In this document: positions 1-7,197 of the stretch, piece by piece
Layout: each line of letters opens with the position of its first letter
How positions within the stretch are numbered: the first letter of the stretch is position 1
Origin: Bacteroidales bacterium UBA1751
GTDB taxonomy: Bacteria > Bacteroidota > Bacteroidia > Bacteroidales > UBA932
Length of the DNA stretch: 16,479 nucleotides
Direction of reading: 5' to 3'
Assembly (NCBI GenBank): GCA_002315995.1
Contig: DCHN01000041.1
Coordinates: 1-16,479 of the forward strand
Program-made: the position numbers and the translations under genes
The notes under the pieces: model-generated
The model's input: only the letters and a program-made list of their open reading frames with translations
Database searches by the model: none
What the model was told of the DNA's origin: nothing

Positions 1-404
1 TTGCGTTCGGAGTGGTCGCAGATTACCGGAACAATGGTATCGAGCCCTGTTTCGGTGGCCTTCTCCAGGAACCACTCATAGCGCTCCATATTCTTGGTTG
101 GGGCAACGGCCATTGTGAGGTGATATGGGTGTGCGCCGAAGCCTGGAATCTCCTCCTCAATGCTGCAGTTGACCGTTTCCTGATTCTGCCCTTGTCTGTG
201 CTTCCCCTTTTTGGAGTTCTGCTCCTGAGAATCATAACCGGTAGAGTCAATACGGCATTTGAAGAGGTTGCCGCTGCCGTCAATGACATTTATGATATCG
301 CCCTCCCTGTGGCGCATCACCTTTATGCAATGACGGCTCTCCTCGGCATCGAGTGCCATTGAGGAGGAGCCGTTGAATTCTCTGGAAGCGAAATAGAGTT
401 CCAT
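1..404 (-). CDS. rsmE: RsmE, 16S rRNA m3U1498 methyltransferase (N-terminal part, cut by window edge)
   Basis: This is the first 134 codons of a 16S rRNA (uracil-1498-N3) methyltransferase, a SPOUT-class enzyme that methylates the small-subunit decoding region using SAM. The C-terminal SAM-binding knot lies outside the window. The family signature is visible: an N-terminal RNA-binding barrel with HCIKVMRHREGD near residues 25-36 and IDGSGN near 42-47, then the start of the catalytic domain with APTKNMERYEWFLEKA and a CDHSER motif at the cut. Between the two there is a hydrophilic stretch rich in Q, K, N and S (about 20 residues from DSQEQNSKK onward) that looks like a loop insertion. The ATG overlaps the kbl stop by one base (TAATG), so translation is probably coupled to kbl and no own promoter is needed. 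Confidence 0.93.
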   Translation of the reverse strand, partial: MELYFASREFNGSSSMALDAEESRHCIKVMRHREGDIINVIDGSGNLFKCRIDSTGYDSQEQNSKKGKHRQGQNQETVNCSIEEEIPGFGAHPYHLTMAVAPTKNMERYEWFLEKATETGLDTIVPVICDHSER

Positions 405-1594
405 TATTTTATTACTCCCAGTTCCTTGCCAATCTTTGTAAATGCGGCAATTGCACGGTCCAAGTGCTCCTTCTTGTGGCCTGCGGAGATCTGAACCCTG
501 ATTCTTGCCTGACCCTTTGGTACAACCGGATAGTAGAAGCCAACTACATAGATGCCCTCTGCAAGGAGTTTTTCGGCCATCTTCTGTGAGAGAGGTGCGT
601 CATAGAGCATAACTGCACAAATTGCACTCTGTGTAGGTTTGATGTCGAAGCCGGCTTCCTTCATCTTTGCAACGAAGTAGTCGGTGTTCTCGTGGAGACG
701 GTCCTGGAGTTCGTTTGTGCGGGCCATCATGTCAAACATTGCACATCCTGCGGCTGCAACCATAGGAGGAATTGAGTTTGAGAAGAGGTATGGTCTTGAA
801 CGCTGGCGCAGAAGGTCAATAATCTCCTTCTTTCCCGTTGTGAATCCTCCAACTGCACCTCCGAATGATTTTCCGAGGGTTCCGGTGTGAATCTCAATCT
901 TTCCGCGAAGGTTGTAGAGTTCGGCAACACCGCGTCCAGTCTTTCCTACAACACCTGCAGAGTGTGACTCGTCAACCATTACCATTGCGTTGTACTTCTG
1001 TGCAAGTTCATATATCTTGTCAAGAGGGCATACATTGCCATCCATTGAGAATACTCCGTCTGTTGCAATGAGGCGGAAGCGCTGTGCCTGAGCCTCCTTG
1101 AGGCACTGCTCCAACTCCTCCATGTTGGCGTTGGAATATCTGTATCTCTTTGCCTTGCAGAGTCTCACTCCATCAATTATTGAGGCGTGGTTGAGGGAGT
1201 CTGAAATAATTGCATCCTCCTCGCCCAGAAGTGGCTCGAAAACTCCTCCGTTTGCGTCGAAGCAGGCTGCATAGAGAATTGCATCCTCAGTACCGAAGAA
1301 CTCGGCAATCTTCTTCTCAAGTGCCTTGTGCAAATCCTGTGTTCCGCAGATGAACCTCACGCTTGACATTCCGAATCCTCTCTCATCGAGAGCCCTCTTT
1401 GCTGCCTCTATGAGCTCCTTGTTGTCTGAGAGCCCGAGGTAGTTGTTTGCGCAGAAATTGAGTACGTCTGCACCGGTGCTGACCTTTATTTCCGCCCTCT
1501 GTGGAGATACTATTATTCTTTCGTTCTTGTAAAGTCCTGCCTGCTCTATTGAATCAAGTTCGCTGCGCAGGAATTTCTGAAAATCCGTATACAT
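404..1594 (-). CDS. kbl: Glycine C-acetyltransferase (2-amino-3-ketobutyrate CoA ligase)
   Basis: A 396-residue PLP-dependent enzyme of the alpha-oxoamine synthase family. It cleaves 2-amino-3-oxobutyrate with CoA to glycine and acetyl-CoA, the second step of threonine breakdown after threonine dehydrogenase. Visible motifs: CANNYLGLS near residue 48, SLNHAS around H136, VDESHSAG with D208 and H211 that hold the PLP ring, and the PLP lysine K242 in GTLGKSFGG. Length matches the family (about 395-400). The open frame extends 16 codons further upstream, but those codons overlap the promoter region and the usual N-terminus (MYTDFQKFLRSEL) begins at 1594, so I chose that ATG. It is divergent from feoAB and overlaps rsmE downstream. 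No threonine dehydrogenase gene lies in this window. Confidence 0.96.
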   Translation of the reverse strand: MYTDFQKFLRSELDSIEQAGLYKNERIIVSPQRAEIKVSTGADVLNFCANNYLGLSDNKELIEAAKRALDERGFGMSSVRFICGTQDLHKALEKKIAEFFGTEDAILYAACFDANGGVFEPLLGEEDAIISDSLNHASIIDGVRLCKAKRYRYSNANMEELEQCLKEAQAQRFRLIATDGVFSMDGNVCPLDKIYELAQKYNAMVMVDESHSAGVVGKTGRGVAELYNLRGKIEIHTGTLGKSFGGAVGGFTTGKKEIIDLLRQRSRPYLFSNSIPPMVAAAGCAMFDMMARTNELQDRLHENTDYFVAKMKEAGFDIKPTQSAICAVMLYDAPLSQKMAEKLLAEGIYVVGFYYPVVPKGQARIRVQISAGHKKEHLDRAIAAFTKIGKELGVIK

Positions 1595-1645
1595 TGTTGT
1601 GAAATTTTTGATTGTTGTCAAATAACGGGCATGCCTGTCCACTTA

Positions 1646-1675
1646 CAAATTTACATAATTTATGAAAATCTTCAA
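1646..1675 (-). promoter_or_regulatory. Promoter for kbl-rsmE (Bacteroidota type)
   Basis: Read on the minus strand, TTG (1675-1673), a 19-base spacer and TAAATTTG (1653-1646) match the Bacteroidota -33/-7 consensus TTG-N19-TAnnTTTG. Initiation would fall near 1640, leaving a leader of roughly 45 bases before the kbl ATG at 1594. This also argues against translation starting at 1642. Confidence 0.75.
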
Positions 1676-1683
1676 TAACTTTG
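1676..1683 (+). promoter_or_regulatory. -7 element of the feoAB promoter
   Basis: TAACTTTG matches the Bacteroidota -7 consensus TAnnTTTG and lies 40 bases before the feoAB ATG. No clean TTG is seen at the right spacing upstream. It directly abuts the -33 element of the divergent kbl promoter (1673-1675), so the two promoters probably compete for polymerase. I did not recognise a convincing Fur box. Confidence 0.55.
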
Positions 1684-1723
1684 TGACTCCAATGGAGCCG
1701 AGGATTAAAGTACGAAACCGAGC

Positions 1724-4240
1724 ATGAAAATTTCAGATCTGCACATAGGCGAAAGCGCCGCCGTAGTTGAGGTTGGCGGTCAGGGCGATGTCAGGGGATA
1801 TTTGCTCAGCATGGGCCTTATTCCAGGTGCCGGACTCCGTCTGGTCAAGAGGGCGCCAATGGGTGATCCGCTGGAGATTCAGATTCAGGGATATATTCTC
1901 ACTCTGCGCAAGGCAGAGAGTGAAAATATTGAAGTGGAACGTATGATGCCTCAGAGTGAATCAGGAAAATGCCGTGGATGTGCCTTGTATTCGGAAGGAG
2001 GATGCAACGCGTCAGGTTGCGGTGTTTCCGGGTGCACTGTTGGTGAACATGATTCAACCAATGAGAATTTTGCATATAATCTCACTCTTCACGAGCACAA
2101 CTCCCATCCTGGATATGGTGAGGAGGGAAGGTTTCATATAGAGGGGGAGAATGCCCCCGCACCAAAAGAGGGTCTTCTTACCTTTGCCATAGTGGGGCAG
2201 CTCAACAGTGGAAAGACATCTCTGTTCAACCTGCTTACAGGAGCAAACCGGCATGTGGGCAATTTCCCCGGGGTAACCGTTGAACGCGCTGAGGGCAGAA
2301 TCAAGGATTTTCCGGAGAGTGTTGCTGTAGATCTCCCAGGGATATGTTCGCTTTCAACATTTACAAAGGAGGAGAGTCTTGTAAGAAACTATCTGCTTGG
2401 TGAGAGGCCTGACTGCATAGTAAATGTTGTTGATGCCGGAAACATTGAGAGGCATCTCTATTTGACCATTCAGCTTATGGAGCTTGAGATTCCAATGGTC
2501 CTTGCTCTGAATATGATGGATGAGGTTACCGCCAATGGTGGAAGCGTCCGCGTCAATGAAATGGAGAGGATGCTGGGCATTCCTGTGGTTCCTATATCAG
2601 CTGCAAAAAATGAGGGTATAGGTGAGCTTATGGAGCATGCCGTACATATTGCAAGGCATCGTGAACTCCCGCAAACACCTGACTTCTGCAACCACCATAC
2701 CGGGCGAGGCGCTGCAATACACCGCTGCATACACGGAATAATGCATCTTGTGGAGGATCACGCCCAGAGCTCCAACATCCCACTAAGATATGCCGTAAGC
2801 CGTCTGGTTGAAGGCGATTCCAACGTAGTCACCTCCCTTGGTCTCGATGGAAATGAACAGGAGATGGTTGAGCACATCACTCTCCAGATGGAACAGGAGC
2901 ACGGAATGGACCGTCATGCCGCCATGGCGGATATGCGATACGCTTTCATAAGGGAGCTGTGCGGTGCAACTGTAATTCATCCCCTCGAAAACCGCGATTT
3001 GCTGCGCAGCAGACGCATTGACAAGGTACTTACTGGCAAATGGACAGCAATTCCAATTTTTATTGCCCTCTTCGCTCTCATGCTCTACCTGACGATAGAT
3101 GTTCTTGGTGGTCCATTGCAGCGCTGGCTTGATGGAATCATATCCGGTGCTGGAAACTATGTGGGAGGAGTGCTTTCCTCATCCGGAGTGGCCCCTGCAA
3201 TATCTTCGTTTGTGGTTGACGGTGTTTTTGGAGGAGTAGGTTTCGTTTTGAGTTTCATTCCAATAATATTGCTCCTCTTCTTCTTTCTCTCAATGTTCGA
3301 AGATAGCGGCTATATGTCACGCGTGGCTTTCATAACCGACAAGCTGCTTCGTAATCTTGGCCTTTCAGGGAGAAGCATTGTGCCTCTAATAATAGGTTTC
3401 GGCTGCTCTGTTCCGGCAATAATGGCCAGCAGAACACTTCCATCTTCAAGAGACAGGAAGATGACCGTGCATCTTACGCCGTTCATGAGTTGCAGCGCAA
3501 AGATTCCTGTATATTCATTCCTTGCCGCTGCATTCTTCCCGGGCTATGGTGGAGTGGTTATGGTATCTCTCTATTTGCTCTCAATAGTTGTGGGAGTGGT
3601 TGTGGCACTTATATCCAAGCGCATATACGGCAGAGGAAAAACTGCTCCATTCATAATGGAACTGCCAAACTACAGGGTTCCGCGGCTTGCAAATGTGGCT
3701 CATCTGTTGTGGGACAAGAGCAAGGACTTCATACACAATGCCTTTACAATTATTCTTGCCGCAACGCTTGTTATATGGTTCCTTCAATCGTTTGATTTCC
3801 AGTTCAACTTCATTGCTGCATCCGCTGTTGCTTCTGATGCAGCAACCTCTACTATTCATGGTGCTGAAGCCAGTGGTGTTGCCTCTGCCGTTGCCGAAGG
3901 CTCTCAAAGCATTCTGGCATATCTTTCCGGGCTCATTGCTCCGCTGTTTGCCCCACTGGGACTTGGAGACTGGAGAGTTGTCACTGCTTTGATTTGCGGA
4001 TTCATGGCCAAGGAGAGTGTTGTATCAACACTTGAGCTTCTTGGCGCAACGGCGTTTCTCACACCTGTAACAGCCGTTCCAATGCTGGTCTTCTGTCTGC
4101 TTTACACCCCTTGCATAGCTGCCATAACAGCAGTGAAGAGAGAGTTCGGATTCAAGTGGGCCCTCTACCTGATATTCTTCCAATGCATTGTGGCCTGGAT
4201 TGTAGCATTTTTGTCATATCAGGTGGCATTGCTGTTCTGA
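1724..4240 (+). CDS. feoB: FeoAB: ferrous iron transporter, fused FeoA and FeoB
   Basis: An 838-residue inner-membrane ferrous iron importer with FeoA fused to the front of FeoB, as is common in Bacteroidota. Residues 1-75 are the SH3-like FeoA domain. Residues 83-104 form a cysteine-rich linker (C83, C86, C94, C99, C104). The G domain follows: G1 GQLNSGKT at 158-165, switch region NFPGVTVERAEG at 180-191, G3 DLPG at 203-206, G4 NMMD at 263-266 and a G5-like ISAAK at 291-295. After the helical regulatory domain, transmembrane segments run from about residue 440 to the end. They include the two Gate-type cores with GFGCSVPAIMASR, FMSCSAKIPVY, GFMAKESVVSTL and LLYTPCIAA. Oddities: the usual NPNSGKT of G1 is QLNSGKT, and an Ala/Ser-rich stretch is inserted before the last Gate helices (about residues 700-725). 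It stands alone in its transcription unit. Confidence 0.96.
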   Translation: MKISDLHIGESAAVVEVGGQGDVRGYLLSMGLIPGAGLRLVKRAPMGDPLEIQIQGYILTLRKAESENIEVERMMPQSESGKCRGCALYSEGGCNASGCGVSGCTVGEHDSTNENFAYNLTLHEHNSHPGYGEEGRFHIEGENAPAPKEGLLTFAIVGQLNSGKTSLFNLLTGANRHVGNFPGVTVERAEGRIKDFPESVAVDLPGICSLSTFTKEESLVRNYLLGERPDCIVNVVDAGNIERHLYLTIQLMELEIPMVLALNMMDEVTANGGSVRVNEMERMLGIPVVPISAAKNEGIGELMEHAVHIARHRELPQTPDFCNHHTGRGAAIHRCIHGIMHLVEDHAQSSNIPLRYAVSRLVEGDSNVVTSLGLDGNEQEMVEHITLQMEQEHGMDRHAAMADMRYAFIRELCGATVIHPLENRDLLRSRRIDKVLTGKWTAIPIFIALFALMLYLTIDVLGGPLQRWLDGIISGAGNYVGGVLSSSGVAPAISSFVVDGVFGGVGFVLSFIPIILLLFFFLSMFEDSGYMSRVAFITDKLLRNLGLSGRSIVPLIIGFGCSVPAIMASRTLPSSRDRKMTVHLTPFMSCSAKIPVYSFLAAAFFPGYGGVVMVSLYLLSIVVGVVVALISKRIYGRGKTAPFIMELPNYRVPRLANVAHLLWDKSKDFIHNAFTIILAATLVIWFLQSFDFQFNFIAASAVASDAATSTIHGAEASGVASAVAEGSQSILAYLSGLIAPLFAPLGLGDWRVVTALICGFMAKESVVSTLELLGATAFLTPVTAVPMLVFCLLYTPCIAAITAVKREFGFKWALYLIFFQCIVAWIVAFLSYQVALLF

Positions 4241-4341
4241 GTGACTCTCAAAAATAATTTGGTAATCTTTTCGTCTCCTTTTTGGTCTGTTTTTCGCTTC
4301 ACTAGACTCCGAAAATTCTAAACCTTTTCCGGCCTCCGCTA

Positions 4342-4360
4342 GGCGTCTGATGACGCCTTT
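4342..4360 (+). terminator. Possible feoAB terminator hairpin
   Basis: A perfect six-base-pair stem (GGCGTC / GACGCC) with a TGAT loop is followed by TTTCCTTGTTTT. It lies about 100 bases after the feoAB stop. The stem is short and the T tract interrupted, so it may be part of the larger structured region instead. Confidence 0.4.
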
Positions 4361-4594
4361 CCTTGTTTTGCATTGGCCACCGCAGGCCACCCGTGTCTGG
4401 GAACCTTTGTCTAGCCAATGCACGGCAAAAGGCAAGTGCCGCAGAAAACTCAAAATTTCCGCGGCACTTTTGCCTTTAGCCGCCGGAGACGATACATTCC
4501 GGAGGCGATGCCACACGGACGCAGAGTCATTCTTGCTTCCTTAAATTCACCTCCAAACATCCCGTGCTTTATAATTATCTGTTGCTATGGGTAG

Positions 4595-4630
4595 GCGTCG
4601 AGGTGAGGCAAAATGGCCTCACCTCGACGC
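4595..4630. repeat. Perfect 15-bp inverted repeat, strong hairpin
   Basis: The arms GCGTCGAGGTGAGGC (4595-4609) and its exact complement (4616-4630) flank a six-base AAAATG loop. A further GTAG (4591-4594) can pair with CTAC (4636-4639) across a small bulge. The stem is G+C-rich and has no T tract on either side, so it is not an ordinary intrinsic terminator. It could be a palindromic repeat of the REP/BIME kind or a stem of a structured RNA. Confidence 0.8.
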
Positions 4631-4707
4631 TTAGCCTACACTGTAGGTATCTGGAACGCCGGTGGGGTGCATAGGTGAATTGCAGGAAGAAGAGAAGGGT
4701 AGTACTC

Positions 4708-4890
4708 TCAATTTAGATTACACTCAATGGCGGTGTTGATCACCACGTTTTCAGCAGCATCCTTAATTTTGCCGACTGGTACAGCCAGGGCCCTTTTTCT
4801 GTACCACTTAAACATAGGGGTATTGTTCGTGATGTTATCCAAAGGCGAACGCATGCGTTCGTAATTAAAATAGCGTGATGTATGCGATGA
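4708..4890 (-). pseudogene. Possible remnant of an IS3-like transposase C-terminus
   Basis: On the minus strand the frame contains YFNYERMRSPLDNIT followed by NNTPMFKWY. This resembles the YNxxRxHSxLxxxTP motif near the C-terminus of rve-type integrases of IS3-family elements. Nothing upstream supports an intact gene, no terminal repeats were found, and the frame has no sensible start. I treat it as a degraded scrap at low confidence. The rest of the stretch up to trxA shows only the trxA promoter region. Confidence 0.3.
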
Positions 4891-4926
4891 TTTGATTTCA
4901 GAAAAGAAAAAGTAATTTGTTTTTTG

Positions 4927-4934
4927 TACATTTG
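4927..4934 (+). promoter_or_regulatory. -7 element of the trxA promoter
   Basis: TACATTTG fits TAnnTTTG. No TTG lies at the normal distance upstream, so only the -7 is supported. Immediately downstream, GCAAAAC (4934-4940) and GTTTTGC (4945-4951) form a perfect inverted repeat around the expected transcription start, a possible operator or 5' leader hairpin. The leader to the trxA ATG would be about 50 bases. Confidence 0.5.
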
Positions 4935-4991
4935 CAAAACGCGTGTTTTGCGGTAAGGATTTCATTTTTCAAACGCATAATATTTTACACT

Positions 4992-5306
4992 ATGATAGAG
5001 ATTACTGACAGCAACTTCAAGGAGGTTGTATTGGAGGCTACAAAGCCAGTTATTGTAGATTTTTGGGCACCTTGGTGCGGCCCATGCCGCGCTCTTGCTC
5101 CAACAGTTGAAGAGATTGCAAACGAATTCGAAGGTAAAGCCATAGTTGGCAAGTGCAACTGTGACGAGGTTGAGGAGCTTCCTGCCGATATGGGAATCCG
5201 CAGCATTCCAACTCTCATCTTCTTCAAGGATGGCAAGGTTGCCGGAACCGTTGTTGGTTCAGTTTCAAAGGGCGAGATTGTTGAGCAGCTCAACAAACTT
5301 ATCTAG
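4992..5306 (+). CDS. trxA: Thioredoxin
   Basis: A 104-residue cytoplasmic thioredoxin, the usual family length, that reduces protein disulfides using electrons from thioredoxin reductase. The active site WCGPC is at residues 28-32 inside VDFWAPWCGPC, and the cis-proline loop SIPT is at 71-74. The open frame extends upstream, but those codons overlap the promoter and leader, and the conserved N-terminus (MIEITDSNF) begins at the ATG at 4992. It is followed after 56 bases by an outer-membrane barrel gene that may share its transcript. Confidence 0.96.
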   Translation: MIEITDSNFKEVVLEATKPVIVDFWAPWCGPCRALAPTVEEIANEFEGKAIVGKCNCDEVEELPADMGIRSIPTLIFFKDGKVAGTVVGSVSKGEIVEQLNKLI

Positions 5307-5362
5307 TGTGGCGCACACGGTGCGGTTTGCATAGGTTGTACAATCTGACAAACATACTTGAA

Positions 5363-5965
5363 ATGAGACGAACAGTTCTTGTAATAATGATTCTGTGCGG
5401 GGCTTTTACAGCTTCCGCACAGTTCGGTATAAAGGGAGGCCTAACAGCAAACTCACTTGATCTCTCAGTTTATACCTCCGATGGGGAAATCACAAATACC
5501 ACCAAGACAACATTCCATGCTGGCGTTTTCTACAAACTTCCGCTCTCACAGTGGTTCACCCTGCAGCCGGAACTCCTCTATGTGCAGAAAAAACAGGGTC
5601 TCAGGGTTGAGGATTATTCTACTTCAAAGGTTACGAATCTTGAGGGCAAATTTGATTACATACAGCTTCCGGTAAATGTTCAGTTCGGGTTGAATCTTGT
5701 GGTTGCAAGGCCTTTCATTTTTGCCTCACCTTTCATAGGTTATGCAGTCTCGGTTGCGGATGCCCCTTATGGATATAAAGCATCTGACTTCAACAGATTT
5801 GCATATGGTGTTGGAATGGGTGCAGGTGTAGATATCTGGAAATTACAGTTCACCATTAAATATGGTTGGGATTTCCAGAAGAACGGTTCATCTTCAATGA
5901 CTCCTGCTGAATACAGAAATGCCAAGAACAGAGGTCTTGACATATCACTGGGATTTTTCTTCTAA
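5363..5965 (+). CDS. Outer-membrane beta-barrel protein (PorT/OMP_b-brl family)
   Basis: A 200-residue exported protein. The N-terminus is a clear signal peptide (MRRTVLVIMILCGAFTASA, cleavage before QFG), which sets the start at 5363, not further upstream at 5306. The mature part has the FGIKGGLTANSL opening, alternating hydrophobic/polar strands (WFTLQPELLYVQKK, YIQLPVNVQFG) and a C-terminal aromatic (SLGFFF), all typical of the small eight-stranded barrels common in Bacteroidota. Substrate and role are unknown. It lies 56 bases after trxA and 6 bases before the next barrel gene, so the three are likely co-transcribed. Confidence 0.85.
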   Translation: MRRTVLVIMILCGAFTASAQFGIKGGLTANSLDLSVYTSDGEITNTTKTTFHAGVFYKLPLSQWFTLQPELLYVQKKQGLRVEDYSTSKVTNLEGKFDYIQLPVNVQFGLNLVVARPFIFASPFIGYAVSVADAPYGYKASDFNRFAYGVGMGAGVDIWKLQFTIKYGWDFQKNGSSSMTPAEYRNAKNRGLDISLGFFF

Positions 5966-5971
5966 TCTTGT

Positions 5972-6757
5972 ATGAGGGTAAAGGGCTTGTTAGTTTTTAT
6001 GGCATCTCTGCTGTTTTGTGTCGGTGCAATGGCGCAGGAATGGCAAGGTGCAGCCTTCCGTGCATCAGCTGGCATACAGTGGAAAGCATCATCAAGGGTT
6101 TCTCTATCGGCAGTGTACCAGATACGAACACAACCAAATTTGCAGGGGGTGGAGAGGAACTCCATTGCCGCCTCCTTAAAGTATAAATTCACAAAATGGT
6201 TGAGTGTTGGTACAGGATATACATTCATATCATCCTACTCCAGTGGTGGAGAAAACAAGTTGAAAAACAGGTTTTCTTTCGACATTTCCGGCGCGGTTGG
6301 GTTTGGTGATTGGAAATTATCATTGAAGGAGAACTTTCAGCTCAACAATAAATGCTACTCCATAAACAGTTACCAGGAGGCCAGGAATGACTTTAACCTG
6401 AAAAATATACTCAAGGTCAGTTACCAGGCTTTCGAAAAGGTTGTACCATACGCGTCGTTTGAGGCAAGACTGACGTTGAATGGCGCCAAATGGTGTTATG
6501 AATATGACGATTTGACCGGAACATACAATAATCCGCAATTCAAAGGTTACAACTCTGTTTACTTCTCAAGATTCAAACCAGCTGTTGGTTTGGAGTGGAA
6601 GATGGCCGAACATCACTCAATTGATTTCCGCGTAATGTGTGATTTTCTCAATAGCCAAAAAATCAAGGCAAGTTCCGACGGGAAGGAACTCACCTCAATC
6701 TCCTGGAATAATGATATCAAACTCTCTACCAGCGTAGGGTACACCTTCAGTTTCTGA
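5972..6757 (+). CDS. DUF2490-like outer-membrane barrel protein
   Basis: A 261-residue exported protein starting six bases after the preceding barrel gene. The signal peptide is MRVKGLLVFMASLLFCVGAMA, cleaved before QEW. The rest is beta-strand-rich with repeated aromatic strands (KWLSVGTGYTFISSY, NRFSFDISGAVGFGDW, FKPAVGLEWKM, LSTSVGYTFSF) and ends in phenylalanine, the usual signal for outer-membrane barrel assembly. The pattern resembles DUF2490 proteins, a Bacteroidota family of unknown function; the assignment is by general pattern, not by a diagnostic motif. It is the last gene before the accessory island. Confidence 0.75.
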   Translation: MRVKGLLVFMASLLFCVGAMAQEWQGAAFRASAGIQWKASSRVSLSAVYQIRTQPNLQGVERNSIAASLKYKFTKWLSVGTGYTFISSYSSGGENKLKNRFSFDISGAVGFGDWKLSLKENFQLNNKCYSINSYQEARNDFNLKNILKVSYQAFEKVVPYASFEARLTLNGAKWCYEYDDLTGTYNNPQFKGYNSVYFSRFKPAVGLEWKMAEHHSIDFRVMCDFLNSQKIKASSDGKELTSISWNNDIKLSTSVGYTFSF

Positions 6758-6835
6758 TTCCATACCTCACTCTCTCTTCCGCGCACACGAAGATTTATCG
6801 TGCCCCTTTGGATGCGATTGCTATAAATATTCATC

Positions 6836-7103
6836 GTAAGCGTCTCCGCGTTGATGTATCCGCATCATAAAGAAAGCAGGGTTACTGGCCCTGCTCGTTC
6901 TTTTTCCACTTGTCTGGGAGAAGATTGCGGTAGGTTTCTGCCGGAGATACGGGTGGAATGGTGACCGCATTATTCAGCACGTCAGAGATATAGTCAAAGA
7001 AATAGACACCATGGCTTCTGCAGGGGCAGGTCAGCGAATAGAAGGCTTTTCTGGTATTTCTTGTGCGCTTGGGAATAGTGTTTGGTTGGTATGCGTTATT
7101 ATT
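6836..7103 (-). mobile_element. IS66-family insertion sequence remnant (one end)
   Basis: The sequence at 6836 onward, GTAAGCGTCTCCGCG, looks like an IS66 terminal inverted repeat (these begin with GTAA). It is followed 46 bases inward by the stop codon of a minus-strand transposase tail, the normal arrangement for the right end of such an element. The opposite end and most of the element are missing; similarity stops near 7103, just before the toxin-antitoxin promoter. The element therefore marks the left border of the accessory island. Confidence 0.7.
6882..7103 (-). pseudogene. C-terminal fragment of IS66 transposase (TnpC/ORF3)
   Basis: About 73 codons survive. They contain AFYSLTCPCRSHGVYFFDYI and SDVLNNAV followed by RNLLPDKWKK, matching the conserved C-terminus of IS66 transposases (YSLLxxCKxxGxNPxxWLxDVL...LLPxxW). 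The DDE catalytic core is absent, so the fragment cannot be active. No start codon in a sensible place is present: the frame merges into unrelated A+T-rich sequence upstream. The 78 bases between the DUF2490 gene and the element end hold nothing I recognise. Confidence 0.8.
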
Positions 7104-7135
7104 TAGAAATGGAAGAATTTTATATTTTACAAAAC

Positions 7136-7156
7136 AATTCCCAATATTTGGGAATT
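7136..7156. promoter_or_regulatory. Palindromic operator over the toxin-antitoxin promoter
   Basis: Two exact nine-base arms, AATTCCCAA and TTGGGAATT, are separated by TAT. The right arm contains the TTG that would be the -33 element. A dimeric helix-turn-helix protein bound here would block polymerase, so this is the natural site for autoregulation by the antitoxin. A second, A+T-only arm pair (7166-7173 and 7187-7194) flanks the -7 element but could be chance. Confidence 0.65.
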
Positions 7157-7180
7157 TTATAGAAAATATTATTACCTTTG
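7148..7180 (+). promoter_or_regulatory. Promoter of the toxin-antitoxin operon
   Basis: TTG (7148-7150), a 22-base spacer and TACCTTTG (7173-7180) fit the Bacteroidota consensus, with spacing at the long end. Transcription would begin about 7 bases later, giving a leader of only some 10 bases before the ATG at 7198. Confidence 0.65.
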
Positions 7181-7197
7181 CATGAGAATAATATGCT

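Larger units (their letters stand above)
4241..4700. other. Structured intergenic region with several inverted repeats
   Basis: No convincing gene is seen here. The stretch holds nested complementary arms: 4342-4347 with 4352-4357; GCATTGGC at 4370-4377 with 4414-4421; AAGTGCCGC at 4434-4442 with 4461-4469; and a perfect 15-base hairpin at 4595-4630. A minus-strand open frame (4214-4516) runs into the end of feoAB, has no family I recognise and no promoter, and is not called. The density of arms fits a non-coding RNA, or an intergenic repeat element present elsewhere in the genome. I cannot decide between these from the sequence alone. Confidence 0.45.

Noticed and set aside
4214..4516. Minus-strand open frame of 100 codons overlapping the end of feoAB
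   Set aside because: It covers the inverted repeats, has no promoter and no family I recognise, and overlaps a real gene. It could be a repeat-family shadow, so it is mentioned only within the structured region.
4846..4861. Perfect 16-bp palindrome CGAACGCATGCGTTCG upstream of trxA
   Set aside because: It falls inside the possible transposase remnant (codons for ERMRS) and is over 60 bases above the -7 element, so an operator role has no support.
5306..5330. Overlapping short hairpins after trxA (GTGTG/CACAC and CGCAC/GTGCG)
   Set aside because: Only five-base stems with no T tract; too weak to call a terminator, and the next gene is probably in the same operon.
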